Assembly (NCBI GenBank): GCA_025996815.1
Contig: BNTT01000119.1
Location: 1-9,661, forward strand
Direction of reading: 5' to 3'
Length of the DNA: 9,661 bases
DNA from: Bacteroidia bacterium
GTDB lineage: Bacteria > Bacteroidota > Bacteroidia > Bacteroidales > Azobacteroidaceae
Shown here piece by piece: positions 1 through 7,245 of the stretch; the first letter of the stretch is position 1, and every line of letters starts with the position of its first letter. Below the pieces are notes generated by a model. The model saw nothing but the letters and a program-made list of their open reading frames with translations, was not told the DNA's origin and did no database searches. Made by a program: the position numbers and the translations under genes.

Positions 1-1084
1 GAACTTGGCAATCCACCGCCAATTTCAGGGGACGGAATTTACGATTACGGCGGATAAGGCGGCGTTTTTGGCGGTTGATGGTCCGTGCATCAACTATTCG
101 GATGAAGATTTGGGGCACGGCATTCAAATTGTGCCTAATGATTCATCCGATATATTTTCTGCATCCTTTGACTTGTTGGCGTTGCGTGCCGAATATCAGC
201 CTACCGAATTGGATGTGCACGGGCGTTTCAAGGTCGAAAATTCGCCGCTGTACAGGCAGGGGCTGCTCGCAACGCCTGTCGTCGACCGTTGGGCATACAC
301 ATTGAAGGACGAATTGGAAAAAGCGGGCTATTCGACTGCCGATTTCATCCCCCGCAAATACCGCGCCGTATGCACTTACGACCTTGATTTTCCGTTTAAA
401 CATCTTAAAGAGGGGCTGTTGAAATTTGTCGGCAAATCGCTCAGAGATTTGAGCGACGGCAATTACAAACTGTTTTGGGAACGTCTGAACACGCATCTGC
501 GAAAAATCCGCGACCCCTACTATTTCGCGATGTGGCGCATCGACGACGCGCATCGACAGTGGGCGCATCCGTATATTCTGTTCAAGTTTGACAAATTTGT
601 GCCCTATTTGAAGTATTTGCACCATACGGAGAAAATCGGGGTGCACGTTTCAGGCAGGGTCAAGCGCGCAACGAGCGAAAGCGAGCGCGTCCATTTCCTG
701 AAAATTCACACGCCGGACACGTTTCGCAACTTGCTCAAGGCAGGCTTCAAGGACGATTATTCGCTCGCATTCGCTAATGCGGCGGGCTTTCGCTCGGGGA
801 CTGCCGTGCCGCACCCGTTCTACGACTTGGAACGCGACGAGGTGACGGATTTAATAATTCACCCCACAGTGATGATGGATGCCACCTATATGGCACACCA
901 AAAAATCACGCCGGAGGATGCTCTGACGAAGATTAAGCAACTGATTGATGCCTGCAAACAGTCGGGCGGCGACTACGTCAGTCTGTGGCACAACTCCAAT
1001 CTGGCGGGCACGGCGGCAGAAAATCCGTGGCTCAAGGTCTATTTGGAGTCCACGCAGTATGCCATTTCATTAGAAAATGATTAA
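1..1084 (+). CDS. polysaccharide deacetylase family protein, 5' end outside window
   Basis: This is the 3' part of a gene whose product resembles the Bacteroidota polysaccharide-deacetylase (NodB-fold) proteins of about 430 residues, a family expected to remove N- or O-acetyl groups from cell-envelope polysaccharide. The frame is open to the first base. The earliest possible start is a TTG at 5, but the N-terminal text (an 'INYSDEDLG' segment early on) sits where the family already has roughly 25 more residues, so the true start is probably upstream. NodB-like motifs appear in order, numbered from the TTG: TYDLD (about 124-128) as the metal-binding Asp motif, [11 protein letters not shown] in the position of the His motif, GFRSGT, and a late LWHN His motif. 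The His motif lacks the usual HPS pattern, so activity is uncertain. The gene ends with TAA only 23 bases before the ruvB ATG. The family assignment is good; the substrate is unknown. Confidence 0.7.
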   Translation, partial: NLAIHRQFQGTEFTITADKAAFLAVDGPCINYSDEDLGHGIQIVPNDSSDIFSASFDLLALRAEYQPTELDVHGRFKVENSPLYRQGLLATPVVDRWAYTLKDELEKAGYSTADFIPRKYRAVCTYDLDFPFKHLKEGLLKFVGKSLRDLSDGNYKLFWERLNTHLRKIRDPYYFAMWRIDDAHRQWAHPYILFKFDKFVPYLKYLHHTEKIGVHVSGRVKRATSESERVHFLKIHTPDTFRNLLKAGFKDDYSLAFANAAGFRSGTAVPHPFYDLERDEVTDLIIHPTVMMDATYMAHQKITPEDALTKIKQLIDACKQSGGDYVSLWHNSNLAGTAAENPWLKVYLESTQYAISLEND

Positions 1085-1089
1085 CTTTG
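1082..1089 (+). promoter_or_regulatory. candidate Bacteroidota -7 promoter element for ruvB
   Basis: TAACTTTG matches the TAnnTTTG -7 consensus of the Bacteroidota primary sigma factor. Its first three bases are the stop codon of the upstream deacetylase gene. Transcription would start around 1095, about a dozen bases before the ruvB ATG. I see no good TTTG-like -33 element at the right distance, so this may be weak or fortuitous. Confidence 0.4.
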
Positions 1090-1107
1090 TACCCAAAATT
1101 GCATATT

Positions 1108-2139
1108 ATGGAGACATTCGACATACGCGAAAATAGTTGGGACAATGGCTTGAGCGAGAAGGAAAAGGAGTTTGAAAATGCCCTGCGACCGCTCTCGTTC
1201 AAGAGTTTCAGCGGGCAGGACAAGATTGTTGAGAACCTGCGCATATTCGTTCAGGCGGCGAAGATGCGCGGCGAATCGCTCGACCATGTGTTGCTGCACG
1301 GTCCGCCCGGGCTGGGCAAAACCACGCTTTCCAACATCATTGCCAACGAACTCAATGTGGGCTTCAAGGTTACGTCGGGTCCGGTTTTGGACAAGCCGGG
1401 CGACTTGGCGGGCGTGCTCACCTCGCTGGAGAAAAACGATGTGCTGTTTATCGACGAAATTCACCGCCTCAGCCCCGTGGTGGAGGAATATCTGTATTCG
1501 GCGATGGAGGATTATCGCATCGACATTATGATTGACAAGGGTCCGAGTGCCCGCTCGATACAGATTGAGTTAGAGCCGTTTACGCTCGTTGGGGCGACCA
1601 CCCGTAGCGGCTTGTTGACCGCCCCCCTCCGCGCCCGCTTCGGCATCAACCTGCACTTGGAATATTACGATGTGGATACGCTGATGTCGATTATCAAGCG
1701 TTCTGCCACCATCCTTGACGTGCCGTGCGACGACAGTGCCGCGAAGGAAATTGCCTCACGCAGTCGCGGCACGCCCCGTATCTGCAACGCCCTCCTGCGC
1801 CGCGTGCGCGACTTCGCGCAGGTGAAAGGCAGCGGCAAAATCGACCAGGAAATCGCTTGCATCGCCCTCGAAGCCCTCAATATCGACAAATACGGGCTGG
1901 ACGAAATCGACAACAAAATTCTGCTCACGATTATCGACAAGTTCAGCGGCGGTCCCGTCGGTCTCACCACCATCGCCACCGCGCTGGGCGAGGATGCGGG
2001 CACCATCGAGGAGGTCTATGAGCCGTTCCTAATCAAGGAAGGTTTTATTAAGCGCACCCCGCGCGGGCGGGAGGTTACTTCGCTGGCTTATACGCACCTC
2101 AATCGGAAGATTGCCGCGCGGCAGGGGATGCTGTTTTAG
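1108..2139 (+). CDS. ruvB: RuvB, Holliday junction branch-migration motor ATPase
   Basis: RuvB is the AAA+ ATPase of the RuvABC resolvasome. It forms hexamers that pump DNA through the RuvA-bound Holliday junction during recombinational repair. Visible motifs, numbered from the ATG at 1108 (343 aa, the usual family length), are Walker A GPPGLGKT (65-72), Walker B LFIDEIH (113-119), sensor 1 GATTRSG (162-168), the arginine-finger segment PLRARFG (173-179), and a C-terminal winged helix containing GGPVGLTT and RTPRGRE. The frame stays open seven codons further to a TTG at 1087, but homologues begin close to METFDIRE and the TTG lies inside the promoter motif, so I choose the ATG. The ABC ATPase gene follows after 10 bases with no separate promoter visible, so the two are probably co-transcribed. 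The product is intact with no odd residues. Confidence 0.97.
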   Translation: METFDIRENSWDNGLSEKEKEFENALRPLSFKSFSGQDKIVENLRIFVQAAKMRGESLDHVLLHGPPGLGKTTLSNIIANELNVGFKVTSGPVLDKPGDLAGVLTSLEKNDVLFIDEIHRLSPVVEEYLYSAMEDYRIDIMIDKGPSARSIQIELEPFTLVGATTRSGLLTAPLRARFGINLHLEYYDVDTLMSIIKRSATILDVPCDDSAAKEIASRSRGTPRICNALLRRVRDFAQVKGSGKIDQEIACIALEALNIDKYGLDEIDNKILLTIIDKFSGGPVGLTTIATALGEDAGTIEEVYEPFLIKEGFIKRTPRGREVTSLAYTHLNRKIAARQGMLF

Positions 2140-2149
2140 AATATCGTAA

Positions 2150-3616
2150 ATGCCATTTGAAATAGAGATAAAAGGAGCTGTCCCAATGTTTGCCGATTAT
2201 GCTTTTGAGCGACCGGTGGATTGGACGATTCGCGCGGGCGAGCAGTGGGCGGTGGTGGGTCCAAACGGTGCGGGGAAGACCCTGCTGATGGATTTGCTTC
2301 AGGGGAAAATCGCCTTGAAGCAGGGGTGTATCGCCCTCCACGGTGCGGGCGATGTGCCCGTGTCGCGGCTGATTCGCGCGATGCAGTTTCGGGATATTTA
2401 TTCGCTGATGGATGTTCGCAATGCCTATTATCAACAGCGTTGGAATGCCTCCGACAGGGAGGAAACGGCTTTGGCGGGGGCGATTTTTGCCGGTTTGCCT
2501 CCGCCCGAAGTGGCGGAATATCTGCGCTTTTTTCATCTTGAAAATTGTCTCGACAAGCATATCGTGTCGCTTTCGAGCGGCGAACTCCGTAAGGCATTGA
2601 TTGTCAGGACGTTGGTGGCGAAGCCGCGCCTGCTGATACTCGACAATCCGTTTGTGGGGCTGGATGCCTCCTCGCGGGAATCGCTCAGCGCGATGCTGGC
2701 GCAGTTGTCGCGGATGGAGGGGCTGCAAATCATTTTTGTGGTTGCCGATGCGATGGATTTGCCTTCGTGGGTGGATAAAATTTTGCCTATTAAGGACAGG
2801 AAAATACTCCCTGAACGCACGCTCTCCGAATTTTTGGCGGATAAATCTCTGTTAGCGGAACTTTTTCCGGAATTGGCGATGGCACCCCCCTGTCATTGCG
2901 GGCTTGACCCGCAATCCTCTGCCAATGAAAATGATGACTATTCCTCTGTGTTTCAATTAGATAACGTGCAGGTGCGGTACGGCGACCATATTATTCTCAA
3001 CAACTTGAATTGGCAGGTCAATAAGGGCGAAAAATGGGCGTTGCTGGGCGGCAACGGCAGCGGCAAATCGACCATTCTCAGTCTGGTGTATGCCGACAAT
3101 CCGCAGGCTTATGCGAATAAAATCACGCTTTTTGGACATCAACGGGGTAGCGGCGAGAGCATTTGGGAGATTAAACGGCGCATCGGCTATCTCAATTCCG
3201 ACCTGCACACCTGCTATCTGAAAGATATTCCGGCGGTGGATGTGGTAACGTCGGGGTTTTTCGATGCCATCGGCACGTATAAAAAGGGGAACGAAGCGCA
3301 GTGCGCCCGGGCGATGGAATGGCTGGAAGTGTTTCGCGCGGAGCATCTGGCGCATCGGTCGTTTGTCAAAATGTCGTTTGGCGAGCAGCGGCTGGTGCTG
3401 CTGGCGCGCGCTTTTGTGAAAGACCCGCCCGTCCTGATTTTGGACGAGCCGCTGCACGGATTGGATGCCGGAAAAAAGAAACTTGCCGGACAAATCATCG
3501 AAAATTTTTGCGCCCGACCCCACAAAACGCTGATTTACGTAACGCATTACAGGGAAGAAATCCCGCCCTGCGTGACCCGCTCCAAAGTCATCGCCGCCGA
3601 AACTCCGACAGCGTGA
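2150..3616 (+). CDS. ModF-like twin ABC ATPase
   Basis: A 488-residue soluble protein with two fused ABC nucleotide-binding domains and no membrane segments, resembling the ModF/PhrA-like group in length and layout. The substrate and any transporter partner are unknown. Domain 1 has Walker A GPNGAGKT (37-44), signature LSSGE (141-145) and Walker B LLILDNP (161-167). Domain 2 has Walker A GGNGSGKST (300-308), signature MSFGEQ (408-413), Walker B VLILDEP (428-434) and H-loop His466. Domain 1 has Asn166 where the catalytic Glu belongs and reads VVADAMD where the H-loop His is expected, so only domain 2 looks fully catalytic. The linker contains CHCGLDPQS (248-256), the translation of a palindromic repeat. 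The gene follows ruvB by 10 bases. Its last 29 bases overlap the 3' end of the convergent RNA methyltransferase gene. The family call is good, the specific role open. Confidence 0.85.
   Translation: MPFEIEIKGAVPMFADYAFERPVDWTIRAGEQWAVVGPNGAGKTLLMDLLQGKIALKQGCIALHGAGDVPVSRLIRAMQFRDIYSLMDVRNAYYQQRWNASDREETALAGAIFAGLPPPEVAEYLRFFHLENCLDKHIVSLSSGELRKALIVRTLVAKPRLLILDNPFVGLDASSRESLSAMLAQLSRMEGLQIIFVVADAMDLPSWVDKILPIKDRKILPERTLSEFLADKSLLAELFPELAMAPPCHCGLDPQSSANENDDYSSVFQLDNVQVRYGDHIILNNLNWQVNKGEKWALLGGNGSGKSTILSLVYADNPQAYANKITLFGHQRGSGESIWEIKRRIGYLNSDLHTCYLKDIPAVDVVTSGFFDAIGTYKKGNEAQCARAMEWLEVFRAEHLAHRSFVKMSFGEQRLVLLARAFVKDPPVLILDEPLHGLDAGKKKLAGQIIENFCARPHKTLIYVTHYREEIPPCVTRSKVIAAETPTA
2891..2918. 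repeat. REP-like palindrome inserted in a coding linker
   Basis: ATTGCGGG (2895-2902), a five-base loop and CCCGCAAT (2908-2915) form a perfect 8-bp stem. The sequence TGTCATTGCGGGCTTGACCC is a type of dispersed palindrome that is usually intergenic in bacterial genomes. Here it lies in frame between the two ABC domains and is translated as CHCGLDPQS. Confidence 0.65.
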
Positions 3617-4331
3617 TGGCGGTTGCCGTCGCCACATTCAGCGATTCGGTGGTGGGCGTGCCGAGCGGAAAATTGGGGATGTAGAGGCGGTTGGTCACTG
3701 CTTCTTCGATTTCGGGGCGGATGCCGTTGCCCTCGTTGCCCATCACAATCAGTCCTGTGGGCGATAATTTTTCTTCGTAGATATTATTTCCCTCCAAAAA
3801 AGTGCCGTAAATGGGGAGTTGGCAACTGCTGATGGCGGGCAGTAAAGGCTCGTAGAAAACGCTGACGCGCGCCAGTCCGCCCATCGTGGCTTGCACGGTC
3901 TTGGGGTTGTAAACGTCCGCCGTGTCGGGCGAACAAATGACCGTCGAAACGCCAAACCAGTCTGCCAATCGAATGATAGTCCCCAGATTGCCGGGGTCTT
4001 GAATGCCGTCTAAGACCAATGCTAATTCGTTGGCGAGCAGTGATTTATCAAATTTACGGGTGGGTTGTACGAAAACGGCGAGCACGTCCTGCGGGTTTTT
4101 CAGCAAACTTGCTTTTTCGATGTCGTTTTCGTCGGCAACGAGCATCTCGCTGGCTTTCAAATCGCCCTGAGTAGCCATCCACGACGATTTTGCGAGCAAC
4201 AGTTCGCAGTGGAAACAGGGCAGGAGGTCGGCAACCAATTTGTTGCCCTCCGCCAAGAAAAGCCCCGTCTCAGAGCGCATCTTCTTGCTCTCCAACGACT
4301 TAATGAATTTTATTTTGTTCTTACTCAACAT
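3588..4331 (-). CDS. SpoU/TrmH-family RNA 2'-O-methyltransferase
   Basis: A 247-residue SPOUT methyltransferase of the TrmH/SpoU class, which moves a methyl group from S-adenosylmethionine to a ribose 2'-OH in tRNA or 23S rRNA. The three SpoU motifs are present: motif 1 DGIQDPGNLGTIIR (108-121, with Asn115 and Arg121), motif 2 GNEGNGI (198-204) and motif 3 ESLNVATATAI (229-239). These form the trefoil-knot cofactor site. The N-terminal 100 residues match the small substrate-binding domain of RlmB/TsnR-like members, including a FLAEGNKLV segment. The target nucleotide cannot be told from sequence, so no symbol is given. It is the last gene of the adk-obgE operon, 49 bases after obgE, with a strong inverted repeat in that gap. 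Its 3' end overlaps the convergent ABC ATPase gene by 29 bases. The start is the only ATG that keeps the domain complete. Confidence 0.9.
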   Translation of the reverse strand: MLSKNKIKFIKSLESKKMRSETGLFLAEGNKLVADLLPCFHCELLLAKSSWMATQGDLKASEMLVADENDIEKASLLKNPQDVLAVFVQPTRKFDKSLLANELALVLDGIQDPGNLGTIIRLADWFGVSTVICSPDTADVYNPKTVQATMGGLARVSVFYEPLLPAISSCQLPIYGTFLEGNNIYEEKLSPTGLIVMGNEGNGIRPEIEEAVTNRLYIPNFPLGTPTTESLNVATATAITLSEFRRR

Positions 4332-4339
4332 CTTTTTTC

Positions 4340-4393
4340 AATTACGAATTAAAAATTACGAATTACGTTGTTCGTAATTTTTAATTCGTAATT
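4340..4393. repeat. perfect 23-bp inverted repeat between obgE and the methyltransferase gene
   Basis: The arms at 4340-4362 and 4371-4393 are exact reverse complements with an 8-base loop. They are built from the AT-rich unit AATTACGAATT. On the minus strand the RNA hairpin would begin inside the last codons of obgE and end 8 bases before the ATG of the methyltransferase gene. There is no U-run after it, so it is not a standard intrinsic terminator. It could stabilise or attenuate the mRNA, or be a dispersed repeat copy. Confidence 0.8.
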
Positions 4394-5514
4394 CGTAATT
4401 CTTCTAAATCATCCTCTTCCTCGCCCTCCTCTTTGGGCGGTGCGAAGTCGAAATCGTCCTCTATTTCCGCCAAATTGAGCGACATGGGCTGCGTCACCAG
4501 CGCGTCCACATCCAAAAACGGCTGGCTGCTCAGTTCTTTCCAAAGCAAATCTTTCAGTTTGATAATGCCCTTGTGGGTGATTGAGGATATGAAAATATGC
4601 GGAATATCCGTCGGCAAATCTTTCGCGATTGCCTGTTCCAATTCCTCGTCGAGCATATCGGACTTGGAAATTGCCAAAATGCGCTGCTTGTCGAGCAGGT
4701 CGGGGTTGTATTGCGCCAATTCGTTCAGCAAAATCTTGTATTCCCTGTGAATATCGTCGGCATCGGCGGGCACGAGAAAGAGCAGCAGCGAATTGCGCTC
4801 GATATGTCGTAAAAACCTCAGTCCCAGCCCTTTGCCTTCGCTTGCCCCTTCGATAATGCCCGGAATATCCGCCATCACAAAGGTGTGTTGGTCGCGCACG
4901 TCCACGATTCCCAAACTTGGCTCAAGGGTCGTGAACGGATAATTCGCGATTTTGGGCTTGGCTGCCGACACCACCGAGAGCAGCGTGGACTTGCCGGCAT
5001 TGGGAAATCCCACCAGCCCGACATCGGCTAACAGTTTGAGTTGCAGGATGATACGCCGTTCTTCGTAAGGCTCGCCCGGCTGTGAATATTTAGGTGCCTG
5101 ATGCGTGGCTGTCTTGAAAAAATTGTTGCCTCTGCCGCCTCTGCCGCCTTTGAGCAGGACAATTTCCTGCTCGTCGCGCTTCACATCGGTGATAAATTCG
5201 CCCGTTTCGCCGTCGAAAACGACCGTGCCGACGGGCACATCAATGATTTTATCGTCGCCGTCTTTGCCGCTGCTGAGTTGCCCTGAGCCGCCGCCACCGT
5301 GCCCTGCAAGTATGTGACGCTGGTATTTGAGATGCAGAAGAGTCCAAAAATTGCGGTTGCCGCGCAGGATAACGCTACCGCCTTTGCCGCCATCGCCGCC
5401 ATCCGGACCGCCGAAAGGGATGTATTTTTCGCGGCGGAAATGTGTTGAACCACGTCCTCCTTTGCCCGAGCGGGCATAAATCTTCACATAGTCCACAAAA
5501 TTTGATTCCGCCAT
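4381..5514 (-). CDS. obgE: ObgE/CgtA ribosome-assembly GTPase
   Basis: Obg is an essential GTPase that binds late 50S assembly intermediates and links ribosome maturation to nucleotide levels. The 377 residues show the Gly-rich Obg fold (1-158, with runs such as [12 protein letters not shown] and GGRGGRGNN), then the G domain: P-loop GFPNAGKST (169-177), switch [12 protein letters not shown] (192-202), G3 DIPG (216-219), G4 SKSD (283-286, in place of NKxD) and G5 SSIT (310-313). The C-terminus is acidic (352-372), in the style of Bacteroidota Obg. The last residues, RITN, are encoded by the AT-rich repeat that follows, so the tail seems to have been set by that repeat. The ATG lies 9 bases after the adk stop, which indicates a shared transcript. 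Confidence 0.96.
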   Translation of the reverse strand: MAESNFVDYVKIYARSGKGGRGSTHFRREKYIPFGGPDGGDGGKGGSVILRGNRNFWTLLHLKYQRHILAGHGGGGSGQLSSGKDGDDKIIDVPVGTVVFDGETGEFITDVKRDEQEIVLLKGGRGGRGNNFFKTATHQAPKYSQPGEPYEERRIILQLKLLADVGLVGFPNAGKSTLLSVVSAAKPKIANYPFTTLEPSLGIVDVRDQHTFVMADIPGIIEGASEGKGLGLRFLRHIERNSLLLFLVPADADDIHREYKILLNELAQYNPDLLDKQRILAISKSDMLDEELEQAIAKDLPTDIPHIFISSITHKGIIKLKDLLWKELSSQPFLDVDALVTQPMSLNLAEIEDDFDFAPPKEEGEEEDDLEELRITN

Positions 5515-5523
5515 GTCAGATAA

Positions 5524-6102
5524 TTAAAACGACAAACGGTCAATTTCTTTGGCGATTTCTTCAAAAACCTCTTCGACCGTGCCGTCGCCGGGTATGTTGA
5601 GAAGGGTGCCTTTCCTTTTGTAGTAGTCGCGCAACGGGTCGGTCTGCTCGCGATAGACCTTCATCCGATTTTCGATGACTTCCAACTTGTCGTCTGTGCG
5701 CCCCGATTCCTGCCCGCGCTTCAGCAACCGCCGGATGAGGTCTTGCTCCTCCACTTTCAGAGAAAGCACGGCCACGATGGCAGTATCCCGTTCGCTGAGC
5801 ACCTTATCCAAGGCTTTCGCCTGCGGAATAGTGCGCGGGAAGCCGTCAAAAATGTAGCCCTTCGCACCGTCAGCCGTATCGTTCAACACGCCCGCCAACA
5901 TACCAATAATCAGTTCGTCGGGCACCAACTGACCCTGACTGATGTGTTTGTCTGCCAACACACCTAACGGACTTTTCCGCGCAATCTCGTCGCGCAAAAT
6001 ATCGCCTGTAGAGATGTGGTGCAACCCATATCTCTTGACAATCAACTCACTCTGAGTACCTTTGCCGGTACCCGGAGCCCCAAAAATGACTATATTCAAC
6101 AT
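5524..6102 (-). CDS. adk: adenylate kinase, short-LID type
   Basis: Adenylate kinase interconverts ATP + AMP and two ADP in the cytoplasm. At 192 residues it is the short form typical of Bacteroidota. Visible are the P-loop GAPGTGKGT (8-16), the AMP-site segment STGDILRDE (31-39), DGFPR (86-90, with Arg90) and a reduced LID at about 126-139 ending GRTDD. There is no four-Cys zinc LID insertion. It is the first gene of the operon that continues with obgE and the SpoU methyltransferase. A TACCTTTG promoter motif lies 24 bases upstream of the ATG. The intact accessory gene pair begins immediately upstream on the same strand, so read-through into adk is possible. Confidence 0.97.
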   Translation of the reverse strand: MLNIVIFGAPGTGKGTQSELIVKRYGLHHISTGDILRDEIARKSPLGVLADKHISQGQLVPDELIIGMLAGVLNDTADGAKGYIFDGFPRTIPQAKALDKVLSERDTAIVAVLSLKVEEQDLIRRLLKRGQESGRTDDKLEVIENRMKVYREQTDPLRDYYKRKGTLLNIPGDGTVEEVFEEIAKEIDRLSF

Positions 6103-6125
6103 CTGTTCGCTTAATATTTGAGCCG

Positions 6126-6133
6126 CAAAGGTA
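6126..6133 (-). promoter_or_regulatory. Bacteroidota -7 promoter element for adk-obgE operon
   Basis: The minus strand reads TACCTTTG, a full match to TAnnTTTG, followed by a GC base pair run and the adk ATG 24 bases on. The upstream stretch is AT-rich, but a clear -33 TTTG is not evident. It sits in the only non-coding gap (6103-6177) between the accessory genes and adk. Confidence 0.65.
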
Positions 6134-6177
6134 CAAAAAAATTATGAAATATGAATTAAATTTAGAACTTTCGCTTT

Positions 6178-6783
6178 TCAGACTTTCAAGAAAGCCTCAT
6201 CCATCATTCTCGGCAGAAAGAAGCCTTTGATGCAATTGGGATTTCTAATACAAATTTGAATATGGTCTTTTTCGCGAAATCCGGCATTGGGATATAGCTC
6301 ATTGCCTTCATAAAAAACACTTCGGACGGAATCAAAAGGTGCCTGACCTGTTTTTTGCTTGAATTTGTGAACAGCCTCAATCACGCTACAATCCAAGTCT
6401 CTAACTAAAAGCTCACCCAAATTGCCTATTGGCTTATTTTGGGGAATTTCAGAACCGGCATTCCTCACTATTTGATAGCCTTCCTTGAGCAACTGAAGAT
6501 TTTGATAATCAAGCAAATCAAGACATGCTCCCAAATCTATCACTGCACCAATCACTGCTGGTTTTTGGATAGCCCTTTTTGACCGATTAGAGTGTTTTTG
6601 CAGATGCTTGGCAAATTCCATTGCCCGTGAGGGACTATGTTCCCAAAAATAGATGCCGTGACCTAACCAGTCATAGCTATTGGTGCTTGCTTTCAGGACG
6701 GTTTTGCCATTTAATACATCTTTCGCAACGGAGGCATCACAACCATGAAACCCCAAAATTAGACCCGACCGCGTTGAATACAT
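6178..6783 (-). CDS. PARP-like ADP-ribosyltransferase, probable toxin of a two-gene module
   Basis: A 201-residue soluble protein without signal peptide or membrane segment. FHGCD (12-16) near the N-terminus and LGHGIYFWE (40-48) correspond to the His and Tyr motifs of the H-Y-[E/D/Q] ADP-ribosyltransferase fold; GxGIYF is characteristic of PARP-type enzymes. The third catalytic residue would lie in the C-terminal third: VFYEGNELYP (157-166, Glu159) or REKDHIQICIRNPN (170-183), where HIQICIRNPNCIKGFFL resembles the last PARP strands. This reading comes from motif order only. The gene starts 3 bases after the stop of a 66-codon partner, the layout of antitoxin-toxin pairs, and lies in AT-richer DNA next to a second ART-type pair. 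If active, it would transfer ADP-ribose from NAD+ to an unknown target. Similar proteins exist in other bacteria; I know of no characterised function. The next gene downstream is adk. Confidence 0.65.
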   Translation of the reverse strand: MYSTRSGLILGFHGCDASVAKDVLNGKTVLKASTNSYDWLGHGIYFWEHSPSRAMEFAKHLQKHSNRSKRAIQKPAVIGAVIDLGACLDLLDYQNLQLLKEGYQIVRNAGSEIPQNKPIGNLGELLVRDLDCSVIEAVHKFKQKTGQAPFDSVRSVFYEGNELYPNAGFREKDHIQICIRNPNCIKGFFLPRMMDEAFLKV

Positions 6784-6786
6784 AAT

Positions 6787-6987
6787 TTAGGCTTGCATTA
6801 GTAGTTCCTTTTCTTTAGCAGCCTGAATAGCAGCACCCAAATGCTGATAAGGCTCAGTATAATACCCCTCATGGTCTAAAATACCGGCTTCTATAAGAAA
6901 CTGTTTGCCTAATTCCTTATCCGTTTTTACTCTCTGATTAAAATCCCGCATATACTGAAGGAGTTCTTCTCTCTCTTTATCTGTCAT
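6787..6987 (-). CDS. small partner protein, probable antitoxin of the PARP-like pair
   Basis: A 66-residue, strongly charged, mostly helical protein (EREELLQYM at the N-terminus, AAKEKELLMQA at the C-terminus). The central segment LGKQFLIEAGILDHEGYYTE (41-60 region) resembles a pattern, FLxxAGIxxxxGxxTxxY, found in many small proteins encoded beside toxin-like genes. No DNA-binding fold is evident. It is placed directly upstream of the PARP-like gene with a 3-base gap, so the two are surely co-transcribed, and a TACCTTTG promoter motif lies 32 bases before its ATG. By size, order and context I infer that it neutralises the downstream enzyme, probably by binding it. That role is inference; the sequence itself shows only the pairing. 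Confidence 0.6.
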   Translation of the reverse strand: MTDKEREELLQYMRDFNQRVKTDKELGKQFLIEAGILDHEGYYTEPYQHLGAAIQAAKEKELLMQA

Positions 6988-7019
6988 AACTTGATAATAT
7001 TAAATTATTATTTCGACGA

Positions 7020-7027
7020 CAAAGGTA
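7020..7027 (-). promoter_or_regulatory. Bacteroidota -7 promoter element for the PARP-like pair
   Basis: The minus strand reads TACCTTTG, identical to the element before adk. It lies 32 bases upstream of the ATG of the 66-codon gene, in an AT-rich gap. The -33 region is weak. Confidence 0.6.
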
Positions 7028-7068
7028 CGAAATAAATCTCATTAAATGCCATGCAGATTTTTTTTACA

Positions 7069-7102
7069 TGTAAACAAAATGTCAAAGAACGTTTGTAAAT
7101 AA
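7069..7102 (+). repeat. 34-bp direct repeat, left copy
   Basis: The sequence starting TGTAAACAAAATGTC and ending GTTTGTAAATAA is repeated without mismatch at 7814-7847, in the same orientation. Identity ends sharply at both edges apart from short chance matches. The copies bracket the DUF3791/DUF3990 module. The rest of the gap 6988-7105 holds only the promoter motif at 7020-7027. Confidence 0.85.
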
Positions 7103-7105
7103 TCT

Positions 7106-7237
7106 TTATAAAACGCCTTTCCTTTTCAAATCCTCTCTAACCTGCTCTGCCGTCTTAAACAAGATGGGTTCGATGCCTAATTGCTGAGCGGCATCCAAAT
7201 TTTCCTGGTCGATGGTTGTCGATGGTTCCCGCCGGAA
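7106..7237 (-). pseudogene. fragment resembling the C-terminus of a HAD-type hydrolase
   Basis: The frame ending with TAA at 7106-7108 reads TIDQENLDAAQQLGIEPILF and then TAEQVREDLKRKGVL. This closely resembles the last 35-40 residues of HAD-superfamily hydrolases, where an (I)DD...EN(L/V)xAAxxLG motif is followed by a strand and a helix rich in charged residues. There is no start codon of its own and no HAD core motifs 1 or 2 upstream. The frame closes at a TAG at 7238-7240, just behind the truncated DUF3990 gene. A 10-bp tandem duplication (7208-7227) sits exactly at the N-terminal edge of the recognisable part and shifts the frame. I read it as the remnant of a deleted gene. The family match is by eye and could be wrong. 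Confidence 0.45.
7208..7227. repeat. 10-bp tandem duplication
   Basis: GTCGATGGTT occurs twice in a row (7208-7217 and 7218-7227). A 10-base step changes reading frame, and the duplication lies at the junction between the broken toxin gene and the HAD-like fragment. Confidence 0.85.
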
Positions 7238-7245
7238 CTATTTTG

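Noticed and set aside
2957..3637. Long open frame on the minus strand (226 codons) across the second ABC domain
   Set aside because: It is antisense to a well-supported ABC ATPase gene, has no family-like sequence, and arises from GC-rich codon bias. The same applies to 143-646 and 2099-2728 on the minus strand.
6178..6783. DarT or RES-domain toxin
   Set aside because: The N-terminal motif order and the GHGIYFWE segment do not match what I know of DarT or RES proteins, and no macrodomain DarG-like partner is present.
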